From assembly GCF_007896435.1 (NCBI RefSeq), contig NZ_VCBL01000005.1, positions 1 through 64,000 on the forward strand: DNA of 64,000 nucleotides. Reading direction: 5' to 3'. Shown one piece after another: positions 1 through 8,069 of this stretch. The DNA is from Rummeliibacillus suwonensis. Lineage in GTDB: Bacteria > Bacillota > Bacilli > Bacillales_A > Planococcaceae. The notes beneath the pieces were generated by a model. It was not told the origin of the DNA, made no database searches, and saw nothing but the letters and a program-made list of their open reading frames with translations. Both the position numbers and the translations under genes were made by a program. Each line of letters begins with the position of its first letter. Position 1 is the first letter of the stretch.

Positions 1-117
1 GATGATATCTATTTTGTCTTTGTCACTAACGGAGGTTAGTGAACAAATTTTATTGATTAACGTCTTGCTTGTTCAGTTTTCAAGGTTCATATTTGCCGGT
101 ATTTCGGCAACTCATAT
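1..117 (-). other. rRNA operon leader region with two hairpins
   Basis: Reading on the minus strand, the leader holds a TTGCCG/CGGCAA hairpin (93-110), then the boxA-like CTTGAAAACTGAAC stretch (about 70-86), then a perfect 8-bp stem TCACTAAC/GTTAGTGA with a GGAG or CTCC loop (23-42). This order is typical of an antitermination and processing leader before 16S rRNA. The 16S gene itself is not visible. Confidence 0.5.
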
Positions 118-146
118 ATCCTATCATTTTCAATTTCTTTTGTCAA
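118..146 (-). promoter_or_regulatory. Strong sigma-A promoter, probably rRNA operon P2
   Basis: On the minus strand a perfect -35 box TTGACA (141-146) is followed after exactly 17 bp by TAGGAT (118-123). About 30 nt downstream the transcript would read CCTTGAAAACTGAACAAGC, the boxA-like stretch usual in Bacillales rRNA leaders ahead of 16S rRNA. No rRNA gene lies in the window; the operon would start beyond position 1, so its identity is inference from the leader. Confidence 0.7.
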
Positions 147-217
147 TCATTTTATTGGAAAAGTTTTTCTGGAATTGAAAGGATTATGTATTGTTTTTTT
201 GTCGTATGTCTTAACGA

Positions 218-246
218 CATATATTAATATAACTTATCTTTTTCAA
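218..246 (-). promoter_or_regulatory. Second upstream sigma-A promoter, probably rRNA P1
   Basis: On the minus strand TTGAAA (241-246) and TATATG (218-223) are separated by 17 bp, about 100 bp upstream of the stronger TTGACA promoter. Tandem P1/P2 promoters are the usual layout of Bacillus rRNA operons. The downstream gene of the adjacent transporter ends at 251, so this promoter sits directly behind it. Confidence 0.5.
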
Positions 247-250
247 TAAA

Positions 251-1150
251 TCAACTGTTTTTTTGAAATAATTTTTTTATTTTTGATTCATCAATAACAA
301 ACAGTGCAATTCCCACGATTACAATAGCTCCACCCATTACTTGAGTAACGACTAAATGTTCATTGAATACAAAATACGCAAGAATAGATGCTCCTACTGG
401 TTCGAACAAAATAGCTATTGAAATAACATTTGCTGACACCCATTTAATTGCCCAATTAAATAAATTATGTCCTAAAAGATTAGGAACAATCGCCAATAAT
501 GCAAACCATACCCAACTCATCATTGGATATGAGCCAAATGATTCTCCCTTAAAGAGGACATAAAAGAATAATATAATAGTACTTGCTGTATATACAATGA
601 TGGTATATGTAGTAAGCGAAACCCTTTTCCTCACTTCTTGTCCAAATAACATATAACCTGTTACTAATGCACATGCAATTAGTGCTAATATATCTCCGTA
701 AAACGCCATTCCACCAACATGAAAATCACCCCAGCTAATAAGTACGCTGCCTGCAATGGCAATCATTCCTGAAATAACTGTTTTATAAGCAATTGGTTCT
801 TTAAAGCAAAAATATGTACCTGCAATCGCAAATAATGGTTGTAGTGTTACAAGAACCGTGGAGCTTGCTACAGATGTATAGCGTAGAGATTCAAACCATA
901 GTATAAAATGAAACGCTAAAAAAATTCCGGCAACAATTGAAAAAATCCAGTCTTTCCTCACAATATTAAATATTTCTTCGCGAGAATACATTAAGAAAGA
1001 TGGCATCATCAACAACACTGAAAACAACATCCTATAAAAAGCAACTACACCCGAGTCCGCATCCGCTAATTTCACTAATATAGCAGATGTTGAAACAGAA
1101 ATAACCCCAATTAGTATTGCCACTAATGGGGGAATTTTAGGCTTATTCAT
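251..1150 (-). CDS. EamA-family (DMT) transporter
   Basis: Ten-helix drug/metabolite transporter of the cytoplasmic membrane, 299 residues. It shows the duplicated EamA repeat: the first half contains SVASSTVLVTLQPLF and the second half NVISIAILFEPVGASILAYF, the usual conserved segments near helices 4 and 9. Substrate cannot be told from sequence; relatives export amino acids or other metabolites. The start is placed at MNKPK, directly after a GGGGGTGGGAG ribosome binding site; an upstream in-frame codon would add nine residues without a site of its own. It is a single gene, divergent from mgtC and running towards the rRNA promoters. Confidence 0.85.
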   Translation of the reverse strand: MNKPKIPPLVAILIGVISVSTSAILVKLADADSGVVAFYRMLFSVLLMMPSFLMYSREEIFNIVRKDWIFSIVAGIFLAFHFILWFESLRYTSVASSTVLVTLQPLFAIAGTYFCFKEPIAYKTVISGMIAIAGSVLISWGDFHVGGMAFYGDILALIACALVTGYMLFGQEVRKRVSLTTYTIIVYTASTIILFFYVLFKGESFGSYPMMSWVWFALLAIVPNLLGHNLFNWAIKWVSANVISIAILFEPVGASILAYFVFNEHLVVTQVMGGAIVIVGIALFVIDESKIKKLFQKNS

Positions 1151-1278
1151 TCTCCCACCCCCAAAATCATATAGCACTTTTTTAAAACAAAGTTGTACAA
1201 TACGAATATGTCATTGTCTATCATTTTTGCATTATATATATTCTATCGCAAGTTAAATTTACGAAAGGAGGAGATTTT

Positions 1279-2004
1279 TTGCATTCTTTGGTAGAAAATT
1301 CACTTACATACGAGACAATTATAAAGCTTGGTATTGCAGCTGCTTTAAGTTTAGCTATAGGGATTGAAAGAGAGTTAAAAAGAAAGCCGATTGGATTAAA
1401 GACCAGTCTCGTCATTGCAACATTTAGTTGCCTTTTAACGATCATATCCATTCAATCTGTGCTTAACGCCAAACCAATACCTGGTATTACTGTTTCGACG
1501 GACCCTCTTCGATTAGCAGCTCAAATCGTGAGTGGAATTGGTTTTTTGGGAGCAGGTGTTATTTTTCGGAGAGACAACGATAGTATTAGTGGATTAACAA
1601 CTGCAGCAATGATTTGGGGATCTGCAGGTATTGGCATCGCTGTTGGTGCAGGTTTTTACCTTCAAGCGATAGCCGCTGTCATACTTGTTCTTCTTGGTGT
1701 AGAAGTAATTGCTCCTCTCTTCTTTAAAATAGGTCCTAAACGCCTGCACACAAAAGATGTTTCCCTTTTACTCCATCTGAAAGATGCAAATGATATCCAA
1801 AATATATTAAAATATCTTCATAACAACAACATGGAAGTGGATAATATTCGTATAAAGGATATTCGATTATCGAACAATGAAATACAGCATCAAGTAAGGC
1901 TTAAATTTTCAGGATTATCAGCAAAGCTTGACACGCTTTCTCTATACAACGAAATCAAGAAACTTCCTTATACAGAAGAAATAGAAATTGAAATATTACC
2001 TTAA
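1279..2004 (+). CDS. mgtC: MgtC/SapB family membrane protein
   Basis: A 241-residue MgtC/SapB protein. The N-terminal part has about five hydrophobic helices with family motifs GIERELKRKPIGLKTS (about residues 29-44) and QIVSGIGFLGAGVIFR (about 83-98). The C-terminal 80 residues form a soluble ACT-like tail. The family is linked to Mg2+-limited growth and, in pathogens, to inhibition of F-type ATPase; the role here is unknown. The start is a TTG codon, chosen because AAAGGAGGAG lies 5 nt upstream. The cation-efflux gene follows after 11 bp, so the two are very likely co-transcribed and concerned with divalent cations. Confidence 0.9.
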   Translation: MHSLVENSLTYETIIKLGIAAALSLAIGIERELKRKPIGLKTSLVIATFSCLLTIISIQSVLNAKPIPGITVSTDPLRLAAQIVSGIGFLGAGVIFRRDNDSISGLTTAAMIWGSAGIGIAVGAGFYLQAIAAVILVLLGVEVIAPLFFKIGPKRLHTKDVSLLLHLKDANDIQNILKYLHNNNMEVDNIRIKDIRLSNNEIQHQVRLKFSGLSAKLDTLSLYNEIKKLPYTEEIEIEILP

Positions 2005-2015
2005 AGGAGTTCATC

Positions 2016-2996
2016 ATGAAAAATATGTGGAAACTTTTGAAAAACGGAAACAAACCCTCTCTACTCGCAGCATTTGTCAACTTATTTTTAGGCATCGTGA
2101 AAGCCGTTGCTTATTTCTTTACAGGAAATGTGGCCATGTTCGCAGAAATGATGCATTCACTTGGTGATGCAGCAAACCAATTCTTTGTATACGTTGGCTC
2201 TGCTCTTTCCAAAAAGGCTCCAACGCGACAATTTCCTAAGGGATTTGGACGTGTTGTAAATTTAGTTTGTTTAGGCGCCGTATTAATTGTTGGGATCTTA
2301 TCATATGAAACGGTGTTAGAAGGATGGCATCAAATCCAACATCCTGCTGAATCTTCTAAGATGTGGATCAGCTTATTAGTATTAGGTATTGGCATTGTCA
2401 TGGAAGGTTCTGTTTTATTAAAAGCCTCCACAGAAATTGCCCACGATGCCGGTATGCAAGCCAACCCTATTACAGCTATTCCAAAAGCATTTACACATTT
2501 AGATAGCGCGAAACCTGCTACAAAATTAGTATTTATGGAAGACTTAGTTGCCACATCAGGCGGTGCACTCGCATTTTTAGCCGTCATCATTTCACATTTC
2601 ACTGGCTTTTTGCAAGCTGAAGGAATAGCCTCTATTTTAATTGGTTTGATGATGTTCTATGTAGTTGGTGTCGTATTTTTAGAAAATGCACGTGGTGTAA
2701 TTGGCGAAACAGATGAAGAAATGCTCAACCATATTGCTCATTTAGTTTTGGATGATCCGAACATCCACGATATTAAAAAGCTGGTTGTTCTGAAAGAAGG
2801 AGAATTCCTTCATGTTGAACTGATTGCTGAAATTGAACCTACATTAAGTTTTGCTTATGTAGATGATATCCGCGATCACTTAGTAGAACTTATACTTTCA
2901 CAAAAAAATGTTTCAAAAGTTCACATCTCATTTGATGAGGATAATGGTATTCAAGAATGGAAACATATTAGTGACAGACCTGAGGAATTAAAATAA
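2016..2996 (+). CDS. Cation diffusion facilitator (CDF) family efflux protein
   Basis: A 326-residue CDF transporter that probably exports divalent metal by proton antiport. The first helices carry HSLGDAANQ (a variant of the HSxxD metal site), and a second site lies near MEDLVATSGG. A cytoplasmic C-terminal domain of about 90 residues follows (LVLDDPNIHDIKKL onward). It resembles B. subtilis YdbO-type CDF proteins more than zinc-specific CzcD because it lacks a His-rich loop. AAAGGAG lies 7 nt before the ATG. It is the second gene of an operon with mgtC, and a strong terminator follows 9 bp after the stop. Confidence 0.9.
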   Translation: MKNMWKLLKNGNKPSLLAAFVNLFLGIVKAVAYFFTGNVAMFAEMMHSLGDAANQFFVYVGSALSKKAPTRQFPKGFGRVVNLVCLGAVLIVGILSYETVLEGWHQIQHPAESSKMWISLLVLGIGIVMEGSVLLKASTEIAHDAGMQANPITAIPKAFTHLDSAKPATKLVFMEDLVATSGGALAFLAVIISHFTGFLQAEGIASILIGLMMFYVVGVVFLENARGVIGETDEEMLNHIAHLVLDDPNIHDIKKLVVLKEGEFLHVELIAEIEPTLSFAYVDDIRDHLVELILSQKNVSKVHISFDEDNGIQEWKHISDRPEELK

Positions 2997-3005
2997 ATAA
3001 CTTTG

Positions 3006-3045
3006 ATGCGAAGAGGGATATTTAGAACTCTTCGCATTTTTATTT
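3006..3045 (+). terminator. Rho-independent terminator of mgtC-CDF operon
   Basis: A perfect 10-bp stem ATGCGAAGAG/CTCTTCGCAT (3006-3015 and 3028-3037) is followed by a T-rich tail. Confidence 0.9.
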
Positions 3046-3103
3046 TTTATGATTGAATGAATTTCAGATTTATGCCACAAACTATTTGTGGAGGTGAGAT
3101 TTG

Positions 3104-3355
3104 ATGAACGGTATACAAAGATTTGCTCTCTTTCTAACTATCATCGGAGCACTTAATTGGGGGCTTTTAGGCTTATTCCAATTTGACGTTGTGGCTACTC
3201 TATTCCGTGATGGTCAAGCTAGTTTTGGAGCAAGAGCCATTTATACAATAATAGGCCTAGCAGGGCTTATTTCTTTAGGTCTATTATTCGCACCAAATAG
3301 AACAACACGACGTGTAACGAAAAAGGATAATGTTCGTCCACTAAAAAGTGTATAG
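3104..3355 (+). CDS. yuzA: DUF378 small membrane protein (YuzA-like)
   Basis: An 83-residue protein with two membrane segments (about residues 5-25 and 45-65) and a basic tail. It has the DUF378 pattern: TIIGALNWGLLGLFQFDVVATLF in the first half and AIYTIIGLAGL in the second. Function is unknown; the family is widespread in spore formers. The ATG at 3104 is preferred over the TTG at 3101 because GGAGGTGA gives proper spacing to the ATG. It is monocistronic and followed by a diverged copy of the family A repeat. Confidence 0.8.
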   Translation: MNGIQRFALFLTIIGALNWGLLGLFQFDVVATLFRDGQASFGARAIYTIIGLAGLISLGLLFAPNRTTRRVTKKDNVRPLKSV

Positions 3356-3357
3356 AG

Positions 3358-3505
3358 TGAAACTTCATATGGTGGGGGTTTCTTCATCCCCTACCGCATG
3401 AATTGAACTAATGGGAATTTTACTGGCAGTCGATCCTTACTTATCCTTCGCTTTTACTTGAGGCTTAAAGCTAAAGCAGGAGACATACTGTCCGTTAGTG
3501 TACAC
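3358..3505 (+). repeat. Family A structured intergenic repeat, copy 1 (diverged)
   Basis: It begins GTGAAACTTCAT and has a hairpin GGTGGGG/CCCCTACC around a TTTCTTCAT loop. It then follows the family path (GAACTAATGGGAATTTTACTGGCAGT) and ends ACTGTCCGTTAG. The second long-range stem (GGCAGT/ACTGTCC) has decayed. It lies 3' of yuzA in the same orientation. Confidence 0.65.
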
Positions 3506-3539
3506 TAAAAAACTGGAGAACATTTATTTTGTCCTCCAG
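3506..3539 (-). terminator. Terminator of glutamate dehydrogenase gene
   Basis: On the minus strand CTGGAG/CTCCAG arms (3534-3539 and 3513-3518) are followed by TTTTTT. It lies 18 bp after the stop codon. Confidence 0.75.
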
Positions 3540-3556
3540 CTTTTTAAATATTAGAA

Positions 3557-4801
3557 TTACACCCAACCTCTGAAACGCGATGCTTCAGCAGTTTTGCGTA
3601 CACCTACCATATATGCAGCCAAACGCATATCCACATGACGTGTCATCGCTACATTATAAACATTATGAAAGGCTTCTATCAATTTCTTCTTCAGTTTTTC
3701 CGTTACCTCTTCTTCTGACCAATAGTAACCTTGATTGTTTTGAACCCATTCGAAGTAAGATACTGTTACACCACCAGCACTTGCCACTACGTCTGGAACC
3801 AATAAAATACCTCGTTCATGGAGAATTTTTGTTGCCTCCGTTGTAGTAGGACTATTGGCGGCTTCCACTACGATTTTGGCTTGAATACTATGTGCATTTT
3901 CTGCTGTAATCTGATTTTCAATGGCAGCTGGTACAAGAATATCACAGTCTAGCTCTAATAACTCTTGATTGGAAATGGAGTTTTCAAACAAAGTGGATAC
4001 TGTACCAAAACTATCACGACGATCTAGTAAATAATCAATATCCAAACCATCTGAATCATACAATGCACCATATGCATCTGATATACCAATAACTTTTGCT
4101 CCCAAGTCATTCATAAATTTAGCTAAAAAGCTACCAGCATTACCAAACCCTTGGATAACAACTCGTGCATTTTTAATATCAATATCGCGACATTTCGCAG
4201 CTTCTTCAATAGCGATCGTAACACCTTGTGCGGTTGCACGATCACGACCTTGGGAACCGCCAAGTACGATAGGTTTTCCTGTGATAAAACCTGGTGAATT
4301 AAATTCATCAATTCGGCTATATTCATCCATCATCCAAGCCATGATTTGGGAATTAGTAAATACATCAGGAGCTGGGATATCCTTTGTAGGACCAACAATT
4401 TGACTTGTCGCTCGAACATAACCTCTACTTAAACGTTCTACCTCACCCATTGACATTTGACGTGGGTCACAAATGACACCGCCTTTACCACCACCATATG
4501 GTAAATCAACGATACCTGCTTTTAAAGTCATCCACATAGATAAAGCTTTTACTTCTTCCACTGTCACTTGAGGGTGGAAGCGAACACCTCCTTTGGTAGG
4601 ACCAACAGCATCATTATGTTGTGCACGATAACCTGTAAAAATTTTCACAGAACCATTATCCATTTTTACTGGTATACGTACTTCTAACATGCGTAGTGGC
4701 TCTTTTAAAAGTTCATACATAGCTTCGTCATAGCCAAGTTTTTGAAGTGCTTCTTTTATAACAGCTTGTGTAGATGTAAACAGGTTTAGATTTTCTGCCA
4801 T
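3557..4801 (-). CDS. gudB: NAD-dependent glutamate dehydrogenase
   Basis: A 414-residue cytosolic enzyme that deaminates glutamate to 2-oxoglutarate and ammonia. It has the substrate-site segment GPTKGGVRFHP (about 67-77), the active-site lysine loop PYGGGKGGV (about 101-109) and the dinucleotide-binding fold VVIQGFGNAGSFLAKF (about 212-227). Its length fits the RocG/GudB class of Bacillus (424-427). GAGGCGAG lies upstream of the ATG. It is the last of three co-directional genes (rocA, rocD, gudB) that turn proline or ornithine carbon into 2-oxoglutarate. RocG and GudB cannot be told apart here. Two copies of a 15-bp motif lie upstream. Confidence 0.95.
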   Translation of the reverse strand: MAENLNLFTSTQAVIKEALQKLGYDEAMYELLKEPLRMLEVRIPVKMDNGSVKIFTGYRAQHNDAVGPTKGGVRFHPQVTVEEVKALSMWMTLKAGIVDLPYGGGKGGVICDPRQMSMGEVERLSRGYVRATSQIVGPTKDIPAPDVFTNSQIMAWMMDEYSRIDEFNSPGFITGKPIVLGGSQGRDRATAQGVTIAIEEAAKCRDIDIKNARVVIQGFGNAGSFLAKFMNDLGAKVIGISDAYGALYDSDGLDIDYLLDRRDSFGTVSTLFENSISNQELLELDCDILVPAAIENQITAENAHSIQAKIVVEAANSPTTTEATKILHERGILLVPDVVASAGGVTVSYFEWVQNNQGYYWSEEEVTEKLKKKLIEAFHNVYNVAMTRHVDMRLAAYMVGVRKTAEASRFRGWV

Positions 4802-4836
4802 TTAATTTTCTCGCCTCTTTTATTCTTAATAATGGT

Positions 4837-4880
4837 TAACATAGTAACTATTTTGCGTTCATTGTAACATAGTTTCTATG
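4837..4880 (-). promoter_or_regulatory. Putative operator: two 15-bp direct repeats upstream of glutamate dehydrogenase
   Basis: Given on the plus strand, TAACATAGTAACTAT (4837-4851) and TAACATAGTTTCTAT (4865-4879) are spaced 28 bp apart. Each is internally palindromic: CATAGTTTCTATG is perfect at 4868-4880 and ATAGTAACTAT at 4841-4851. On the minus strand a TACAAT -10-like box falls between them, with only a poor -35. This suggests binding of a dimeric regulator that controls the gene. The regulator is not identified. Confidence 0.5.
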
Positions 4881-4900
4881 GCTGTGTTGACTATTTCTAA

Positions 4901-6100
4901 TTATTTTTTAAAGACTTTCCTAATTTTATCCAACGCCCAATCCAATTCTTCTTTTGAAATGACCAATGGTGGAGCAAAGCGAATAACAGATTCATGTGTT
5001 TCTTTACATAATAAACCATATTCCATCAATTTTTCACAAAATGGCCGTGCTTCTATATTTAGTTCCATCCCAATAAATAACCCACGACCACGGACCTCCT
5101 TAATCGTTTCGTTTTCAATTTTTCTTAATTCTTCAATAAAATATTGTCCTAGTTTCAACGAACGTTCGGCGAGCTTTTCATCACGTAAAACGTTTAATGA
5201 CGCAATAGAAACCGCACATGCCATTGGATTACCGCCAAATGTTGAACCATGAGAACCCGGATTAAATACTCCAAGGATTTCTTTGCTAGACACTACGCAT
5301 GAAATCGGGAATACGCCACCACCTAACGCTTTCCCTAAAATATACACATCAGGATTTACATCTTCCCAATCACAGGCAAACATTTTACCTGTTCTCCCAA
5401 GACCTGCTTGAATTTCGTCCGCAATGAATAATACGTTATTTTGTCGACAGAGCTCACGAGCAGCCTTTAAATATCCAGACGGTGGTATGATGATCCCCGC
5501 TTCTCCTTGAATAGGTTCAACAAGAAATGCAGCTGTATTTGGGGTAATAGCCTCTCTCAATGCTTCTAAATCGCCATAGTCAACAAGTTTGATACCTGGA
5601 AGTAGTGGTCCAAAGCCACGGCGATATTCAGGATCAGATGTCAATGAAACCGCCATCATTGTACGACCATGGAAATTTCCATTACAAGCAATTACCTCCG
5701 CTTTATCATCTTCTACACCTTTGACATCATATGCCCAGCGACGCGCCGCTTTAAATGCTGTTTCAACTGCTTCTGCACCTGTATTCATCGGTAGCACCAT
5801 TTCCTTACCCGTAACTTCACACACCAATTCATACCATGGACCAAGCTGATCGCTATGAAAAGCTCTAGAAGTCAAGGTTACTCGATCCGCTTGTTCTTTT
5901 AAGGCTTGAATGATTTTAGGATGCCGATGACCTTGATTAACAGCTGAATAGGCTGATAACATATCCATATATTTATTCCCCTCTGGATCCTTTACCCAGA
6001 CGCCTTCTGCTTCAGAAATAACAATCGGAAGTGGCAGATAGTTTTTGGCACCATATTTATTTGTTTGGACAATGATTTTTTCGGAACTTGTTGATAACAT
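4901..6100 (-). CDS. rocD: Ornithine--oxo-acid aminotransferase
   Basis: A 399-residue PLP enzyme (class III aminotransferase) that converts ornithine and 2-oxoglutarate to glutamate-5-semialdehyde and glutamate. Visible features are [15 protein letters not shown] near the PLP phosphate site, [15 protein letters not shown] with the PLP-ring aspartate, the Schiff-base lysine in [13 protein letters not shown] (about residue 255) and [15 protein letters not shown]. Length matches B. subtilis RocD (401). AAGGGGGAAG precedes the ATG. Its product is the substrate of RocA, encoded just upstream. The 5' region is unusual: a family A repeat begins only 30 bp before the start codon. Confidence 0.95.
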   Translation of the reverse strand: MLSTSSEKIIVQTNKYGAKNYLPLPIVISEAEGVWVKDPEGNKYMDMLSAYSAVNQGHRHPKIIQALKEQADRVTLTSRAFHSDQLGPWYELVCEVTGKEMVLPMNTGAEAVETAFKAARRWAYDVKGVEDDKAEVIACNGNFHGRTMMAVSLTSDPEYRRGFGPLLPGIKLVDYGDLEALREAITPNTAAFLVEPIQGEAGIIIPPSGYLKAARELCRQNNVLFIADEIQAGLGRTGKMFACDWEDVNPDVYILGKALGGGVFPISCVVSSKEILGVFNPGSHGSTFGGNPMACAVSIASLNVLRDEKLAERSLKLGQYFIEELRKIENETIKEVRGRGLFIGMELNIEARPFCEKLMEYGLLCKETHESVIRFAPPLVISKEELDWALDKIRKVFKK

Positions 6101-6130
6101 TTAAGCTTCCCCCTTGTGTTGTTATGAAAA

Positions 6131-6275
6131 TAAAGTGAAACTCCATCAGTGGCCCCCACTGATGGTTAGCTGAACCAATCGGACTTTTACGGGCAGTTGT
6201 TCCCCCACCTATCTTTCTCGTTTCCCTCTAAATCTTGAGATGGGGGGTCTTACTGCCCGTTAAAGCGGGATAAAG
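6131..6275 (+). repeat. Family A structured intergenic repeat, copy 2 (well preserved)
   Basis: It begins TAAAGTGAAACT. Hairpin 1 is perfect: CCATCAGTGG/CCACTGATGG (6143-6152 and 6156-6165). The core GCTGAACCAATCGGACTTTT follows, then a long-range second stem ACGGGCAGT/ACTGCCCGT (6189-6197 and 6252-6260) with an inner CCCCCA/TGGGGG pairing (6202-6207 and 6241-6246). It ends AAAGCGGGATAAAG. It lies antisense to rocD, between the rocA terminator and the rocD start. Confidence 0.85.
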
Positions 6276-6340
6276 CCCCTTTACATGACATATGAATGAT
6301 CACTCTTTATGACAATATAAGATCAAGGTTTCTATTAATA

Positions 6341-6375
6341 AAGCAGGCAAAATGAGAAAATTCTTTGCCTGCTTT
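6341..6375 (-). terminator. Terminator of rocA
   Basis: AAGCAGGCAAA (6341-6351) pairs with TTTGCCTGCTT (6364-6374), and a T/A-rich tail follows on the minus strand. It lies 13 bp after the rocA stop, which suggests that rocD has its own promoter or depends on read-through. Confidence 0.7.
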
Positions 6376-6387
6376 ATAGTCAATCTA

Positions 6388-7932
6388 TTAAAGTGTTTCT
6401 GCTACTGATTTAGATTGCATGTGTAATAGCAAGAAATCTGGACCACCTGCTTTAGAGCAAGTACCTGACATATTGTAACCGCCAAATGGTTGATAACCAA
6501 CGATTGCTCCCGTACAACCACGATTAATATAAAGATTTCCTACAAAAAATTCTTCACGAGCTTTTTCTATGTGTTGCCGATTGGTAGAAATAACTGCCCC
6601 TGTCAAACCATACTCAGTATTATTGGCAACTTCAATAGCTTCATCAAAATCTTTAACTTTAGAAATCGCAACGATTGGGCCAAAAATTTCTTCTTGCATT
6701 AATCGTGCATTGGGTGCTACATCCACTACTACTGTTGGGTTGACGAAATAACCGACTGAATCGTCTGCAGTACCCCCTGCCACAATACGACCTTCCTCAT
6801 TGGCTACTTCAAAGTAGCTTGTTACTTTTTTAAAGGCTGCTTCGTCGATAACTGTTGCCATAAAGTGATGATAATCTGTTGGATCTCCAACTGTTAATCC
6901 ATTTGTCAGCTCGACTACTCGCGCTACTACTTGATCGTAAACATCCTCTACAATGACTGCACGGGAACAGGCTGAACATTTTTGACCACTAAAACCAAAC
7001 GCAGATTTCACAATCGATTGAGCTGCTAATTCAAGATCTGCTTCTTTATCCACAACGATTGTATCTTTTCCCCCCATCTCAGCGATTACACGTTTAATCC
7101 AAAGTTGGCCTTTGTTTTGAACGGCTGCACGCTGATTGATGCGAAGTCCCACGTCACGAGAACCCGTAAAACTTACAAAACGGGTACGCGGATGATCGAC
7201 CAAATAGTCCCCGACTTCCGCTCCTGAACCCGGTATGTAGTTTACAACTCCAGCCGGAAGTCCTGCTTCCTCTAGAATTTCTATAAATTTATAGGCGATG
7301 ATTGGTGTTGTAGAGGCGGGTTTCAGTAATACTGTATTTCCTGTGACAACCGCTGCAACTGTTGTACCTGCCATAATCGCGAATGGGAAATTCCAAGGGG
7401 AAATAACAACACCAACACCTAGAGAGATATATCCAAATTGATTGTTCTCACCAGGACGACTTTGAACAGCTTTGCCATCCTTCAATTCAAGCATTTGTCG
7501 GCCATAGTATTCCATAAAATCAATGGCTTCCGCTGTATCTGCATCTGCTTCTACCCATGGTTTGCCCGCTTCAATCGTCATCAGTGCTGACATTTCATGA
7601 CGACGCCTTTTTGTAATAGCAGCCGCTTTGAAAAGAATATCCGCACGCACTTCAGGCTTTACCTTACTCCACGTTTTAAATGTTTCATCAGCAGTCTTCA
7701 TTGCTTTTTCAGCCAGTTCTTGGTTTGCTTTTGACACATTCCCTACAACCTCCGTTTTCTTAGCTGGATTGTAGGATACTATCTTATCTTTTGTTAAAAT
7801 ACGTTCTCCGCCAATAATCAATGGATAATCTTTGCCAAGCTCACTTTGTACTTCTTCTAAAGCCTCTTGGTATGCTTGACGATTTTCCCCCTTTGAAAAA
7901 TCTGTTAATGGTTCTGTTGTATACGGAATCAT
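6388..7932 (-). CDS. rocA: 1-pyrroline-5-carboxylate dehydrogenase
   Basis: A 514-residue aldehyde dehydrogenase superfamily enzyme that oxidises glutamate-5-semialdehyde/P5C to glutamate with NAD+. Features include the cofactor segment [17 protein letters not shown], the FTGSRDVG glycine region, the general-base glutamate in [10 protein letters not shown], the catalytic cysteine in [14 protein letters not shown] and the [10 protein letters not shown] segment. Length matches B. subtilis RocA (515). The start is MIPYTTEPL, 6 nt after AAGGGAGGAT; an upstream in-frame codon has no ribosome binding site. The promoter region is shared with the divergent RocR-like gene and carries two matching inverted repeats. 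Confidence 0.95.
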   Translation of the reverse strand: MIPYTTEPLTDFSKGENRQAYQEALEEVQSELGKDYPLIIGGERILTKDKIVSYNPAKKTEVVGNVSKANQELAEKAMKTADETFKTWSKVKPEVRADILFKAAAITKRRRHEMSALMTIEAGKPWVEADADTAEAIDFMEYYGRQMLELKDGKAVQSRPGENNQFGYISLGVGVVISPWNFPFAIMAGTTVAAVVTGNTVLLKPASTTPIIAYKFIEILEEAGLPAGVVNYIPGSGAEVGDYLVDHPRTRFVSFTGSRDVGLRINQRAAVQNKGQLWIKRVIAEMGGKDTIVVDKEADLELAAQSIVKSAFGFSGQKCSACSRAVIVEDVYDQVVARVVELTNGLTVGDPTDYHHFMATVIDEAAFKKVTSYFEVANEEGRIVAGGTADDSVGYFVNPTVVVDVAPNARLMQEEIFGPIVAISKVKDFDEAIEVANNTEYGLTGAVISTNRQHIEKAREEFFVGNLYINRGCTGAIVGYQPFGGYNMSGTCSKAGGPDFLLLHMQSKSVAETL

Positions 7933-7956
7933 TTCATATCCTCCCTTGTGATTGAA

Positions 7957-7975
7957 GTGCAAAAAATATTTGCAT
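7957..7975. promoter_or_regulatory. Inverted repeat, candidate operator 1 of the rocA/rocR-like intergenic region
   Basis: GTGCAA (7957-7962) and TTGCAT (7970-7975) are separated by 7 bp. It is the same design as the repeat at 8001-8019; centre-to-centre distance is 44 bp, about four helical turns. It lies 25 bp upstream of the rocA start codon, where binding would affect initiation. Confidence 0.5.
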
Positions 7976-8000
7976 TTCTATATTGATTACACCTATAATA

Positions 8001-8019
8001 ATGCAAAAGATCATTGCAT
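8001..8019. promoter_or_regulatory. Inverted repeat, candidate operator 2 of the rocA/rocR-like intergenic region
   Basis: A perfect ATGCAA/TTGCAT palindrome with 7-bp spacing (8001-8006 and 8014-8019). With its partner at 7957-7975 it is the only clear dyad in the divergent region. No TGGCAC-N5-TTGCA sigma-54 promoter is present there. Binding by the neighbouring regulator is inference. Confidence 0.5.
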
Positions 8020-8069
8020 TTTTCAAGTACAATTATCAAAAAAATCTAAAAATTTTTCAGGTGATATAA

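Noticed and set aside
7933-8069. Sigma-54 (-24/-12) promoter for rocA
   Set aside because: TTGCAT occurs, but no GG is found at the right distance upstream. The TGCA sequences are parts of two symmetrical dyads instead.
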